Below, piece by piece: positions 43,625 to 52,362 of a DNA stretch of 64,000 nt (its first letter is position 1; each line of letters begins with the position of its first letter). Origin of the DNA: UBA1573 sp034005165 (lineage in GTDB: Bacteria; Pseudomonadota; Alphaproteobacteria; Micavibrionales; Micavibrionaceae). A program made the position numbers and the translations under genes. The notes below the pieces were generated by a model. It had not been told where the DNA came from. It made no database searches and saw nothing but the letters and a program-made list of their open reading frames with translations. The stretch is from positions 62,001-126,000 of the forward strand of contig JAVEVE010000005.1 in the NCBI GenBank assembly GCA_034005165.1, read 5' to 3'.

Positions 43625-43855
43625 ATGAATAAACTCTCTCTCTTGGCCGTTTTGGCACTTTTCGCATTTGCTCCGGTAGCAGCACACGCTGACGACCATG
43701 CAGCGGCTCCTGCTACAGAAGAAGTTGCAGCTCCTGCAACTGAAGAAGTAGCTCCTGCTGAAGTTCCTGCTGACGAAGCTGCTGCAGCTGAAGAAGCAAC
43801 AACCGAAGAAGCTGCTCCTGCTGAAGTTCCTGCTGAAGAAACACACGCCGAATAA
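43625..43855 (+). CDS. Small secreted Ala/Glu/Pro-rich protein
   Basis: A 76-residue product: signal peptide MNKLSLLAVLALFAFAPVAAHA (cut near residue 22), then about 54 residues made almost entirely of Ala, Glu, Pro, Thr and Val, with repeats such as EEVAAPATEEVAP and AEVPADE. The mature part is strongly acidic and must be disordered. GGAGG stands 7 bases before the ATG, and a terminator follows, so it is an independent small gene. No function is known to me. Confidence 0.75.
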   Translation: MNKLSLLAVLALFAFAPVAAHADDHAAAPATEEVAAPATEEVAPAEVPADEAAAAEEATTEEAAPAEVPAEETHAE

Positions 43856-43875
43856 TTTTCGACAGTAATCTTTGA

Positions 43876-43910
43876 AGACCCGTCCGGCCTTGCGCTTGGG
43901 CGGGTTTTCT
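43876..43910 (+). terminator. Terminator after the Ala/Glu/Pro-rich gene
   Basis: ACCCGTCC pairs with GGGCGGGT (one wobble) and is followed by TTTTCTTATT. Confidence 0.75.
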
Positions 43911-43966
43911 TATTGAGGAACAAGCGAATTTTTGACTCTTGGGCGCGAAGCTGATAAAACCGCCGC

Positions 43967-45256
43967 ATGACCCCATCCGCCCGTATTAAAGCCGTTCTGG
44001 ATCTTCTGGAGCGCATTGAAAAAGCCCCCATTCCAATGGACCTGACCATTGGAGACTACATGCGTAACCGCCGCTATATTGGCTCGAAAGACCGTGCCTA
44101 TATCGCAGAAACAACATACGCAGTCGTGCGCCACCACGCACGTATTATGTGGGGACTGGAACAAATCGGCGCGGAACAATCCCCGCGCGCGCGCCTGATT
44201 GCATACTTGGCTATTCAGGATGCCGAAACGGTCAAAGATTTATTCGACGGCACAAAACACGGCGCAGAAGAATTAAATGCCGATGAACTGAAACTGGTAG
44301 AAAACTTCCCCAAAGAATTTGAAGCAGCTCCCGAAGCCGTCCGCGCAGAATGCCCACCCGACTACGAAGCCTCGCTCAAGGCTTATTTCGGGCAGGATTT
44401 CGAAACCGAAATGGCATCACTCATCGCACCAGCTTACCTGAACCTCCGCGTCAATCTCGTGATGGGCGACCGTGAGAAAGCCAAAACATTGTTAAGCGAA
44501 GACCGCGTCAAAACAACCGAGAATAAATTCTCTCCATGGGGCTTGGCAGTCGAAGGAAAAACATTCCTCTCCATGACCCGCGCCTTTAAAAAGGGACTGG
44601 TTGAAATCCAGGACGAAGGCTCTCAGATGATTGCCCTCGCATGTGACGTGAAACCTGGTCAACAGGTTCTGGATTACTGCGCAGGCGCCGGGGGAAAAAC
44701 CTTGGCTCTTGCTGCCGCCATGAATGTCAAAGGCCGTATCATCGCCATGGATTTGGAAGCCAACCGCTTGGCAAAAGCGCGCGACCGTTTCCGCCGCGCA
44801 AAAGTCAGCGACATTATCGAGCCGCGTCCGCTCTCTGATGAAAAAAACCGCAAATGGTTACGCCGCCAAAAACAATATTTCGATTGCGTCCTGATTGATG
44901 TGCCGTGTTCAGGCACAGGCACATGGCGCAGAAACCCTGATATGCGCTGGCGCACCTATGGCCCGTCTGTAGCAGAACTGGTCGAAATTCAACGCGATAT
45001 CATGGAAAAAGTGGCAGGCACAGTCAAACCGAACGGACGCCTCGTCTATGCGACCTGCTCGATGCTGCCTGAGGAAAACGAACAACAGATCGAACATTTC
45101 CTCTCCCTCCACCCCGAATTCGAATTGAAAGAATTAAAAGATGTCTGGCCCGAAGGCTGTCCGCCGCCATGTGAAGGAAACTTCATGCGCCTCACGCCCC
45201 ACCGCCACGGCACCGACGGCTTCTTCGCCGCAATTTTGATTAGGAAGCCTGAATAA
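43967..45256 (+). CDS. rsmB: 16S rRNA cytosine-C5 methyltransferase (RsmB/NOL1-NOP2-Sun family)
   Basis: Methylates cytosine in rRNA using S-adenosylmethionine. The 429-residue protein has an N-terminal NusB-like region, then the SAM site DYCAGAGGKTLALAAAM (about 236-252), the catalytic Pro-Cys in DVPCSGTGTWRRNPDMRW, and a second Cys in YATCSMLPEENEQQ. RsmB is the closest named member, but RsmF-type specificity cannot be ruled out. The last 17 bases overlap the convergent alr gene. The codons are unusually rich in third-position C. Confidence 0.85.
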   Translation: MTPSARIKAVLDLLERIEKAPIPMDLTIGDYMRNRRYIGSKDRAYIAETTYAVVRHHARIMWGLEQIGAEQSPRARLIAYLAIQDAETVKDLFDGTKHGAEELNADELKLVENFPKEFEAAPEAVRAECPPDYEASLKAYFGQDFETEMASLIAPAYLNLRVNLVMGDREKAKTLLSEDRVKTTENKFSPWGLAVEGKTFLSMTRAFKKGLVEIQDEGSQMIALACDVKPGQQVLDYCAGAGGKTLALAAAMNVKGRIIAMDLEANRLAKARDRFRRAKVSDIIEPRPLSDEKNRKWLRRQKQYFDCVLIDVPCSGTGTWRRNPDMRWRTYGPSVAELVEIQRDIMEKVAGTVKPNGRLVYATCSMLPEENEQQIEHFLSLHPEFELKELKDVWPEGCPPPCEGNFMRLTPHRHGTDGFFAAILIRKPE

Positions 45257-46292
45257 CCCGTTCCGAACGTCCACCGAGAGACGTCAGGACTTCATAGCCG
45301 ATGGTCTTCCAAGACGTAGCCAATTGATCGACGGACTGATTAGGGCCGATCACTTCCATCCAGTGTCCTTCTTGCGGCTGAATACCTGTCACCCCGCCGA
45401 TATCAACAATAATCAAATCCATCGACACACGCCCGACCACAGGGCAAGCCTGCCCGTTCCAATAGAGCGCGGAAGAATTGCTGCCCGAGCGTAAAAACCC
45501 GTCCGCATAGCCTAAGCCCACAGTCGCAAGCCGCGTATCCTTGGGGAATGTATAGGTGCGGTTATACCCCGCTGTTTCGCCTGCCTTGACAGACCGTATT
45601 TGAAGAATACGTGTCTCAAGCTTCACAACATCGGACATCGGGTTTGCTGTCTCTGGCGTCGGGTTTGCCCCATAAAGCGAAACACCTGCACGCACTTGGT
45701 TCCGATGCCATAAATCACTTTTGAAAATCCCTGATGAATTACAAATACTCTGCAGAATACCGACAGGCGCCACCGCATCGAAATCACTCACCTGTTGCTG
45801 GGACGGGGACGCATCCACATCTTCGGACGAAGTGAAATGCGTCATCACCATCATAGGCGCAGTATGCTTGCCTAAAAGGCCTGCCACATCTTCGGGGTCT
45901 AACCCCAAACGGTTCATGCCCGTATCAATATGCCAGATAGCAGGAAGATCAGCAGGGCAGCGCGCAACCTCGGAAGGCGTATTCAGGACTGGCACAATCC
46001 CCAAATGGGCATAGCGTTTCTCTAACCCCTCAACAAGGCCGCCCAGAACGGCAATAGGATGCTGGGTGAGAGAACGCACAACCAAAGCCTCTTCCCACTG
46101 TGCCACATAAAAGAACGTGCATCCTGCCTCTTCTAACGCAGGCACAACCACATCAACACCCAATCCGTAGCCGTCGGCTTTCACGACGCCCGCAACAGAA
46201 CAATTTGCCCCGACTTTATCCTGAAGAAAACGATAATTGGATTTCAGCGCATTTGTATCAATCGTGAGACGAGAAAAAGCACCTGAGGACAT
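45240..46292 (-). CDS. alr: Alanine racemase
   Basis: PLP enzyme making D-alanine for peptidoglycan. The 350-residue protein has the PLP lysine Lys38 in GVVKADGYGLG and the second catalytic base Tyr in GVSLYGANP near 227. It follows dnaB on the minus strand after 27 bases, a common alphaproteobacterial pairing, so it is likely co-transcribed. Its 3' end overlaps rsmB by 17 bases. Confidence 0.95.
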   Translation of the reverse strand: MSSGAFSRLTIDTNALKSNYRFLQDKVGANCSVAGVVKADGYGLGVDVVVPALEEAGCTFFYVAQWEEALVVRSLTQHPIAVLGGLVEGLEKRYAHLGIVPVLNTPSEVARCPADLPAIWHIDTGMNRLGLDPEDVAGLLGKHTAPMMVMTHFTSSEDVDASPSQQQVSDFDAVAPVGILQSICNSSGIFKSDLWHRNQVRAGVSLYGANPTPETANPMSDVVKLETRILQIRSVKAGETAGYNRTYTFPKDTRLATVGLGYADGFLRSGSNSSALYWNGQACPVVGRVSMDLIIVDIGGVTGIQPQEGHWMEVIGPNQSVDQLATSWKTIGYEVLTSLGGRSERVIQAS

Positions 46293-46319
46293 GGCAACGC
46301 CTTTGGAAAGGGGAAAAGA

Positions 46320-47843
46320 TTACGAATGACGCAAATCAAGATCAGCAAAGCGCGTGACGTTCGGATCAAAGTACAGCTTAACAATACCAATCGGGCCGTG
46401 ACGTTGCTTCGCGACAATTGCTTCCGCCACGTTGGCACTATCTTGCAACCGCTGCGCCCAATGCGCATAACGCTCGTTAAACTTGTCGATGGTTTCACTA
46501 TCGCGCTGTCCGGGGACTTCACGCGCCAGATAATATTCTTCACGATACACGAACATCACAACGTCCGCATCCTGCTCAATAGAACCCGATTCACGAAGGT
46601 CAGAGAGCATCGGACGCTTGTCTTCACGTTGCTCCACCGCACGCGACAACTGTGACAGCGCCAACACAGGAACTTGAAGCTCTTTTGCCAAAGCTTTAAG
46701 GCCTCGCGTAATCTCGGAAATCTCGAGAACACGGTTTGATTCAGACTGACGTGACCCGTTTCCGCGCAAGAGCTGCAAATAGTCAACGACGATCATGCCA
46801 AGCCCGTGCTTACGCTTCAAACGGCGGCAACGTGTCCGCACTGCCCCGATGGAGAGAGCCGGCGTATCATCAATATAAAGAGGCACTTGAGACAGACGAT
46901 GCGCAGCTTGCGCAAAATCACGGAACTGCACTTCGGTCATGTTCCCTTTACGCAGCGCATCGCCTGAAATATTGGCTTGTTCCGCCAGAATACGCATCGT
47001 GAGCTGATCGTGCGACATCTCGAGAGAGAAGAACGCAACAACCGCACCTTCTTTGCCGCCTGTCTGGGCGTAGGCTTTCGCGGCGTTAAACGCCATGTTG
47101 GTCGCAAGGGCTGTTTTACCCATCGACGGACGACCCGCCAGAATCAACAAGTCGGAATTATGAAGACCGCCAAGCTTTTCATCAACATCCTTGAGGCCAG
47201 TCGTAACACCTGTCACCCCGCCTTTGTTGTTGTAGGCACTCTCGGCCAATTCAATCGCAACTTTGATGGAATCTCGCAAGGTCACAAATTCATTTTGCCC
47301 TGAGCCTGACTCGGCCAAGCTAAACAACCGCGCTTCTGCACTCTCAATTGTGTCCTGCGCATCGGCCTCCAGATTTTGGTCGTAAGACTCGTTGACGACA
47401 TCATTCCCAAACGTAATCAACTCACGGCGCAGGAACAGGTCATAAATCGTGTTGGCGTAATCTTCAACGTTAATGACAGAAATCACACCCGCAGCAAGGT
47501 CAACCAGATAAGCCGCGCCACCCACTTGATCGAGATCCGCATCCTTTTCAAAATAACCCTTGAGGGTTACAGGCGTTGCAGTTTGACCGCGATCAACAAG
47601 GGTTTGAATGGCTTTGAAAATGCGCTGGTGCGCTGGTGCATAAAAATATTCGGGCTTGAGCATATCACCCACACGTTCCCACGTGCGGTTATCAATCAGC
47701 AAGGCTCCGAGAATTCCTTGTTCGGCTTCAAGATTATGTGGAAGCACGCGGTAATGCGTATCTTCTTCATGAGTCTGAAGGGATGTCGCCGCATTCGGGC
47801 CTTGGAAACCGGATTTCTTGAGTTCTGCTGATGAGTGTGCCAT
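46320..47843 (-). CDS. dnaB: Replicative DNA helicase DnaB
   Basis: Hexameric helicase at the replication fork. The 507-residue protein has the N-terminal DnaG-binding domain (NLEAEQGILGALLIDN) and the RecA-like domain with Walker A GRPSMGKTALA (near 227-237), FFSLEMS, and VVDYLQLL as Walker B. No intein is present. It lies downstream of rplI but is separated from it by a terminator. Confidence 0.97.
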   Translation of the reverse strand: MAHSSAELKKSGFQGPNAATSLQTHEEDTHYRVLPHNLEAEQGILGALLIDNRTWERVGDMLKPEYFYAPAHQRIFKAIQTLVDRGQTATPVTLKGYFEKDADLDQVGGAAYLVDLAAGVISVINVEDYANTIYDLFLRRELITFGNDVVNESYDQNLEADAQDTIESAEARLFSLAESGSGQNEFVTLRDSIKVAIELAESAYNNKGGVTGVTTGLKDVDEKLGGLHNSDLLILAGRPSMGKTALATNMAFNAAKAYAQTGGKEGAVVAFFSLEMSHDQLTMRILAEQANISGDALRKGNMTEVQFRDFAQAAHRLSQVPLYIDDTPALSIGAVRTRCRRLKRKHGLGMIVVDYLQLLRGNGSRQSESNRVLEISEITRGLKALAKELQVPVLALSQLSRAVEQREDKRPMLSDLRESGSIEQDADVVMFVYREEYYLAREVPGQRDSETIDKFNERYAHWAQRLQDSANVAEAIVAKQRHGPIGIVKLYFDPNVTRFADLDLRHS

Positions 47844-47914
47844 GGGGAAACACTAACAGAACTTTTTCTTGCATACTACAAAGCTTTTGAGAGGGAGATG
47901 TGAATTGCGGGGAT

Positions 47915-47945
47915 AAAAAAACCGCCACGAGAACTCCGTGGCGGT
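47915..47945 (-). terminator. Terminator after rplI
   Basis: On the minus strand ACCGCCACG pairs with CGTGGCGGT around GAGTTCT, followed by a T run (complement of 47915-47920). It ends rpsF-rpsR-rplI. Confidence 0.9.
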
Positions 47946-47972
47946 TTTGTAAACTCTACTAGAAAGAACCGA

Positions 47973-48557
47973 TTAAGCGGCAGCTTCTTCAGCTTCAACA
48001 GGAGCTGCTTCAACTTGAGGAGCTGGCTCAGCAACTTTGCGGTCATCAGCGTTGTAATCAACAATAACAGCCTTACCGGTTTTTTCCTGTGTTTTGGCTT
48101 CCTCTGCAGAACGTGCAATGTTCAGAGTGATCTGGACTTTGACTTCAGGGTGCAGAGAGATTTTTACAGGGAACAGACCGATAGCTTTAAAAGCTGCGTT
48201 CATTTCCACTTGGGAACGGTTGATGGTGACACCGCATGTCGCTGCGATTGCTTCAGCGATATCACGGCTAGCAACAGAACCGTACAAATGTCCGGCTTCG
48301 GAAGCCTGACGGATAACAATAACTTTTGCTCCGTCAATTTTCTTGGCTTCTTTTTCTGCTTCTGCGCGACGCTCTGCGTTCAGGCCTTCGAGAGCCTGAC
48401 GTTGAGCTTCAAAGTAAGCAACGTTTTCTTTTGTTGCGCGCAAAGCTTTCTTTTGCGGCAGCAAGAAGTTACGTGCGTAACCTGGCTTAACCTTAACGGT
48501 ATCGCCCATTTTTCCCAGATTCTCGACTTTTTCGAGAAGAATGATTTCAGTCAACAT
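47973..48557 (-). CDS. rplI: 50S ribosomal protein L9
   Basis: Elongated 23S-binding protein that limits frameshifting. The 194-residue product opens with EIILLEKVENLGKMGDTVKVK and PGYARNFLLP, the standard N-domain. The C-terminus carries about 40 extra Ala/Glu/Pro/Val-rich residues beyond the usual ~150, again a low-complexity tail. Last gene of rpsF-rpsR-rplI. Confidence 0.96.
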   Translation of the reverse strand: MLTEIILLEKVENLGKMGDTVKVKPGYARNFLLPQKKALRATKENVAYFEAQRQALEGLNAERRAEAEKEAKKIDGAKVIVIRQASEAGHLYGSVASRDIAEAIAATCGVTINRSQVEMNAAFKAIGLFPVKISLHPEVKVQITLNIARSAEEAKTQEKTGKAVIVDYNADDRKVAEPAPQVEAAPVEAEEAAA

Positions 48558-48587
48558 TATAAACTTATCCTTTCCTGAACCAATGCT

Positions 48588-48902
48588 CTATTCGTTATTG
48601 GAATTGGAATATGAAGAGGAACGATCGCGATCGCGGCCTCCTCTGAACGGAGATTGTTCCATTTCAGTACGAACATAAGGCATCAAAGCCATATAACGAG
48701 CACGTTTGATAGCTTGCGCCAATTCACGTTGTTTCTTCTGGGAAACAGCAGTGATGCGGCTAGGAGCAATTTTACCGCGTTCGGATACATAACGACCCAA
48801 TGTACGGATGTCTTTCCAGTCGATAGCTTGACCGTTCTCACCGGAGAATGGGCATGTTTTACGACGTTTGAAGAAAGTTTTCTTTTGTGGTGCGTCAGCC
48901 AT
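48588..48902 (-). CDS. rpsR: 30S ribosomal protein S18
   Basis: Platform protein partnered with S6. The 104-residue product has the core FKRRKTCPFSGENGQAIDWK and LGRYVSERGKIAPSRITAVS, plus a C-terminal extension rich in Arg/Ser/Asn (RDRDRSSSYSNSNNE). Its start overlaps the rpsF stop by one base (TAATG). Confidence 0.96.
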   Translation of the reverse strand: MADAPQKKTFFKRRKTCPFSGENGQAIDWKDIRTLGRYVSERGKIAPSRITAVSQKKQRELAQAIKRARYMALMPYVRTEMEQSPFRGGRDRDRSSSYSNSNNE

Positions 48903-49252
48903 TATGCAGCCTCCTCTTCGGTTTGTTCGACATGCTTGTTCAAAATTGCAGAAGGACCTTTTGATGGTTCTTCCAATTTGATGGTCATGTAACGGACGAC
49001 ATCTTCGCTGTTGCGCATCAGACGCTCGATCTCGTGCACAGCAGGAGCAGGGCAGTCTGTTTCAAGCAAGGTGTAGTGACCTTTACGAGCCTTGTTAATA
49101 CGGTATGCGAAAGTACGCAGACCCCATTGCTCGGTCTTCAAGATCTTACCACCCATGTCGGTGATGATTTTGGAATAATCCTTAGTGATTTGCTCGACTT
49201 GAGCTGCACTAAGGTCTTGCCGTGTAATAAACACGGTTTCATATAGCGGCAT
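48902..49252 (-). CDS. rpsF: 30S ribosomal protein S6
   Basis: Binds S18 on the platform. I start it at ATG 49252 (MPLYETVFITRQDLS), preceded on the minus strand by AAGGAG; the frame is open further upstream to 49360, but without ribosome site or homology. It has 116 residues with the RMMRN-like segment IERLMRNSEDVVRYMTIK. First gene of its operon; a clear promoter upstream was not found. Confidence 0.95.
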   Translation of the reverse strand: MPLYETVFITRQDLSAAQVEQITKDYSKIITDMGGKILKTEQWGLRTFAYRINKARKGHYTLLETDCPAPAVHEIERLMRNSEDVVRYMTIKLEEPSKGPSAILNKHVEQTEEEAA

Positions 49253-49519
49253 GTTTGTCTCCTTTCGGTTTCGCACCTCTAAACTATTCAGAGGGGAAGC
49301 TGACCTGCGCCACAGGCCAGCAAGGTTGAAGTGGCTTGTTTTAACCAGTATCCACATCAAAATGCAACAAAAAACTCTGGTATTCCGCCAAATATATGGA
49401 CAGAGTAAAAAGTGCTCCCAAAATACATATAATATTTTACAGAATATGCAAAGATTCTAAAAGGGGAAATCTTTAATTTCAGCCGTTATGCATAGAGAAT
49501 TGATGTGAAATAGCATAGA

Positions 49520-50584
49520 ATGAGCTGGATTGCAGGGGTAAATTTGAATAATTTCAATAAGTTGACCGTTATATTGGCGCTAGTGACTTTGATAGGAGCT
49601 AGCGGAAATGCGGCTCTGGCTGAGGACGGGGGTATCCTGAAAGGCTATTTGAAGCAAAGGATAGTCGAAAAAGTTCTTGAAGATCGCAATCCTGAAGGCG
49701 GATGGAATAATACCAAAATCCATATCGCGGCGCCGGGTAATTATACATTCAAAGTCAAATATGACGGAGAGAGCAGAGAATACCTGATCCATGTCCCGAA
49801 ATCCTATACAGGACTAAACAAGACGCCAGTCATCTTTGCGTTCCACGGTGGCGGGGGAGATATGGATCATATGGCCAAAGACAAATTTTACGGCCTCATC
49901 ACCTCTTCCGAGAAAAACGGTTATATCGTCGTCTTTCCCAACGGCTATTCAAGATTCCCGTCAGGGAAATTGGCGACATGGAATGGCGGAGAGTGTTGCG
50001 GAACTGCACGGGACAAAAATATAGATGATGTTGGTTTTATCCGCAAAATCATCGGCAATATCAAAACGCAATTGAATGTTGATGCATCCCGCATCTACGC
50101 AACCGGCATGTCAAACGGCGGGATCATGTCCTATCGGTTGGCCTGTGAAGCCACGGATTTGTTCAAAGCCATTGCCCCCGTAGCCGGAACAGACAATATG
50201 CCGAAATGCAACCCGTCTCGCCCGATCTCGGTTCTTCATATTCATGCACTTAATGATGATCATGTGCTGTTTAGCGGCGGCGCTGGTGAAAATGCATTCA
50301 AGGATCTCACGAAAGTGACGGATTTCACATCCGTACCTGATACAATCAATCTATGGGTTAAACGCAACGGATGCGAAGGCCAGCCAGAACGAGTACTTCA
50401 GAATGACGGTGCTTATTGTGATCTCTTCTCGAAATGTAAAGCAGGAACACAAGTCAAACTCTGCGTCACCAAAGAGGGCGGTCACTCTTGGCCGGGTGGT
50501 ACAAAACCGCACGGATCAGAACCGCCGTCAACAGCGATCAACGCAAATGATGAGATTTGGAAGTTCTTTCAAAGTCTGGAATGA
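49520..50584 (+). CDS. Secreted PHB-depolymerase/feruloyl-esterase-like hydrolase (LpqC family)
   Basis: An alpha/beta hydrolase exported from the cell: the hydrophobic N-terminus ends near GNAALA (residue ~34). The catalytic triad is visible as Ser198 in GMSNGG, Asp246/247 in HALNDDHV, and His322 in GGHSWPGG. The oxyanion region is FAFHGGGG (107-113). Cys pairs (CC at 159-160, and several near the C-terminus) suggest disulfides. The substrate could be a polyester or a feruloyl ester; the sequence alone does not decide. It is convergent with the next gene. Confidence 0.8.
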   Translation: MSWIAGVNLNNFNKLTVILALVTLIGASGNAALAEDGGILKGYLKQRIVEKVLEDRNPEGGWNNTKIHIAAPGNYTFKVKYDGESREYLIHVPKSYTGLNKTPVIFAFHGGGGDMDHMAKDKFYGLITSSEKNGYIVVFPNGYSRFPSGKLATWNGGECCGTARDKNIDDVGFIRKIIGNIKTQLNVDASRIYATGMSNGGIMSYRLACEATDLFKAIAPVAGTDNMPKCNPSRPISVLHIHALNDDHVLFSGGAGENAFKDLTKVTDFTSVPDTINLWVKRNGCEGQPERVLQNDGAYCDLFSKCKAGTQVKLCVTKEGGHSWPGGTKPHGSEPPSTAINANDEIWKFFQSLE

Positions 50585-50592
50585 AAAACGGA

Positions 50593-51087
50593 TTATCTGG
50601 CCTGCGCAAAATCATGGCGAAGGTTATTAAACGCCAAACCATTTTTCATGACAAAGCTGACATACATCATAAAGGCAATCAGCTCATCTAAAGATTTGGC
50701 CGATTGCTGTTTACGCGCCTCGCGGTCTGCACGCTCGGACATCAAGGCTTCTTCGTTTTTGAGGGCTGCCAATTTGCCGTTTGTTTCCGTGCTGTCTTTC
50801 AATTCAACAAGACGCGTATCAATGGCAGATCGTAAGCTATCATGCATATCCCATGCAATTTCGGTCATCGGATCATGTGCGCCCCCGCTGGCCAACAATT
50901 GACCCAGACGGTCTTTGGTATCACAATATTGTTTGTACAGTTGTGCGAGTATTGGGTCCACCTGCATATACAGGGAAATCATGTGCCAGTAACGCTCTTC
51001 GGGAATATTCTGCGCTTGGTTAGGTTTCACGGCATCAACGCGTGCAACCATCATATTCATCAGATCAGTCAGGGATGTCTTTGACAT
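50593..51087 (-). CDS. Hypothetical helical protein
   Basis: A 164-residue product I do not recognise. It is mostly charged and helical (DTRLVELKDSTETNGKLAAL, then ERADREARKQQSAKSLDELI) and has no signal peptide or clear membrane span, though a hydrophobic AFMMYVSFVM lies near 140. It ends 8 bases from the convergent esterase gene. An AT-rich upstream region separates it from gapR, which has its own terminator. Real by coding look; function unknown. Confidence 0.55.
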   Translation of the reverse strand: MSKTSLTDLMNMMVARVDAVKPNQAQNIPEERYWHMISLYMQVDPILAQLYKQYCDTKDRLGQLLASGGAHDPMTEIAWDMHDSLRSAIDTRLVELKDSTETNGKLAALKNEEALMSERADREARKQQSAKSLDELIAFMMYVSFVMKNGLAFNNLRHDFAQAR

Positions 51088-51186
51088 ACTAATCTTCCCG
51101 TGTTCCCCATTTATAATTTTTTATGTGTTATCTCTCTTTTATAGAAAATATATGAAAAACTGGTTAAGGAGCGCGGGTAAAATGAA

Positions 51187-51213
51187 AAAAAGCCGGTTAT
51201 TTAAACCGGCTTT
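51187..51213 (-). terminator. Terminator after gapR
   Basis: On the minus strand AAAGCCGGTT pairs with AACCGGCTTT and is followed by T's (complement of 51185-51190). Confidence 0.85.
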
Positions 51214-51241
51214 GGCAAAATAATCATTAAATATCAATTGG

Positions 51242-51532
51242 CTAGTCAATTCCGATGGCGGCTTTGTAAAGGTCTAGTAGCTCTTCTTCTTCACGACGTT
51301 TCTCGGTTTCCATTTTTTGAAGACGCAAAACTTTACGCATGATTTTCGGATCGAAACCAACACCTTTTGCTTCCGCATAGATATCCTTGATATCATCCGC
51401 CAAAGCTTTTTTCTCTTCTTCAAGACGCTCAATACGGTCCAGAAAACTTTTCAAACGCTTTCCGGCAACGCCACCGATATCAATGGTTTCTGTTTCTTGT
51501 TCATCGTGGTCTTGCAATGCAACTTGCCCCAT
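51242..51532 (-). CDS. gapR: GapR-like (DUF2312) nucleoid protein
   Basis: GapR of Caulobacter is a small DNA-binding protein that tracks overtwisted DNA ahead of replication and transcription and supports topoisomerases. The 96-residue product has the family core LKSFLDRIERLEEEKKALAD, DIKDIYAEAKGVGFDPKIMR and RLQKMETEKRREEEELLDLY, all in long helices. It forms its own unit with a strong terminator. DUF2312 is nearly confined to Alphaproteobacteria. Confidence 0.88.
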   Translation of the reverse strand: MGQVALQDHDEQETETIDIGGVAGKRLKSFLDRIERLEEEKKALADDIKDIYAEAKGVGFDPKIMRKVLRLQKMETEKRREEEELLDLYKAAIGID

Positions 51533-51643
51533 GGAGATACTCCTTGCTTTAAAATTCTCGAAACAATTATCAAAGGAAATGAAGACTATGTCCTAGCGCA
51601 TCACGCGCTCTCAAGACAAGCAAATAAAAGGGCCTATCAAGAA

Positions 51644-52357
51644 TTATTTTCCTGACAGAACAATCCAGCGTTCAATCTCGATTCCATGCTGATTGGCTCC
51701 TGCTTTCGCTGTGCGTCCGATCTGGATTTGGACCAGCAGCTTCTGGTTTTGCCCCGGGCGATCAGTCTTGCTTTTAAGCTTAACAACGTCATTGCTGTAG
51801 AACGTGGTCATAACAGGAACCTGCACCAACCAATGATAAGTCCCTGAAACAAGTCCTTCCCGTAAGACCTGTGCAGGGCCATCTGCAATCGCTTGCATGC
51901 GCATGTTATTATTCTTCAGCAAATTCTGTACATTCATGCGTGTCAGATAATCCTGATATTCTTTGTATCCGTAAGCAGAAAAGTCTTTCTGGATATCCTT
52001 ATGCACGACAGCCCAGTTCGAGATGTTCAGGCTGAGGGCTTGGGATATAAACCCTGACCCCCAACTTTGAATTTCTTCGGGGCTAAGATGGGGTTGGGTA
52101 ATATCAAGTGTACTTCCCTCCCCGGCGACCTTCGGTGCTTTTCCATACATATCAAGTAGCTCGCTGGTTTGGGCATCTAGGGGAGGCTTGCTTTGGTCAT
52201 AAGGTGTTTTTTGATTCGGGTTCACAGATTCCAAAGTATGGTCTCCGAACAGAACTTCAAGAATAGACCGTGCAAATGCAGGCTGCGGCATTGCAACAGC
52301 AAGGGTCAACGCACTGGCGGCGCACAGGGATAAAGAGGCAATACGAAAAGCGGGCAT
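51644..52357 (-). CDS. DotI/IcmL-like periplasmic protein
   Basis: The C-terminal ~140 residues follow the DotI/IcmL (TraM) pattern: an NWAVVHKDIQKDFSAYGYKE segment, then LREGLVSGTYHWLVQVPVM near 175-193. Classical IcmL has a membrane anchor; here a cleavable signal peptide (PQPAFA-R, cut after Ala29) replaces it, so the protein would be free in the periplasm. It begins 5 bases after the COQ9 gene and so is probably co-transcribed with it, far from the other dot genes (47 kb to the left). No clear ribosome site is seen. It may be a repurposed or accessory secretion part. Confidence 0.65.
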   Translation of the reverse strand: MPAFRIASLSLCAASALTLAVAMPQPAFARSILEVLFGDHTLESVNPNQKTPYDQSKPPLDAQTSELLDMYGKAPKVAGEGSTLDITQPHLSPEEIQSWGSGFISQALSLNISNWAVVHKDIQKDFSAYGYKEYQDYLTRMNVQNLLKNNNMRMQAIADGPAQVLREGLVSGTYHWLVQVPVMTTFYSNDVVKLKSKTDRPGQNQKLLVQIQIGRTAKAGANQHGIEIERWIVLSGK

Positions 52358-52362
52358 ATACG

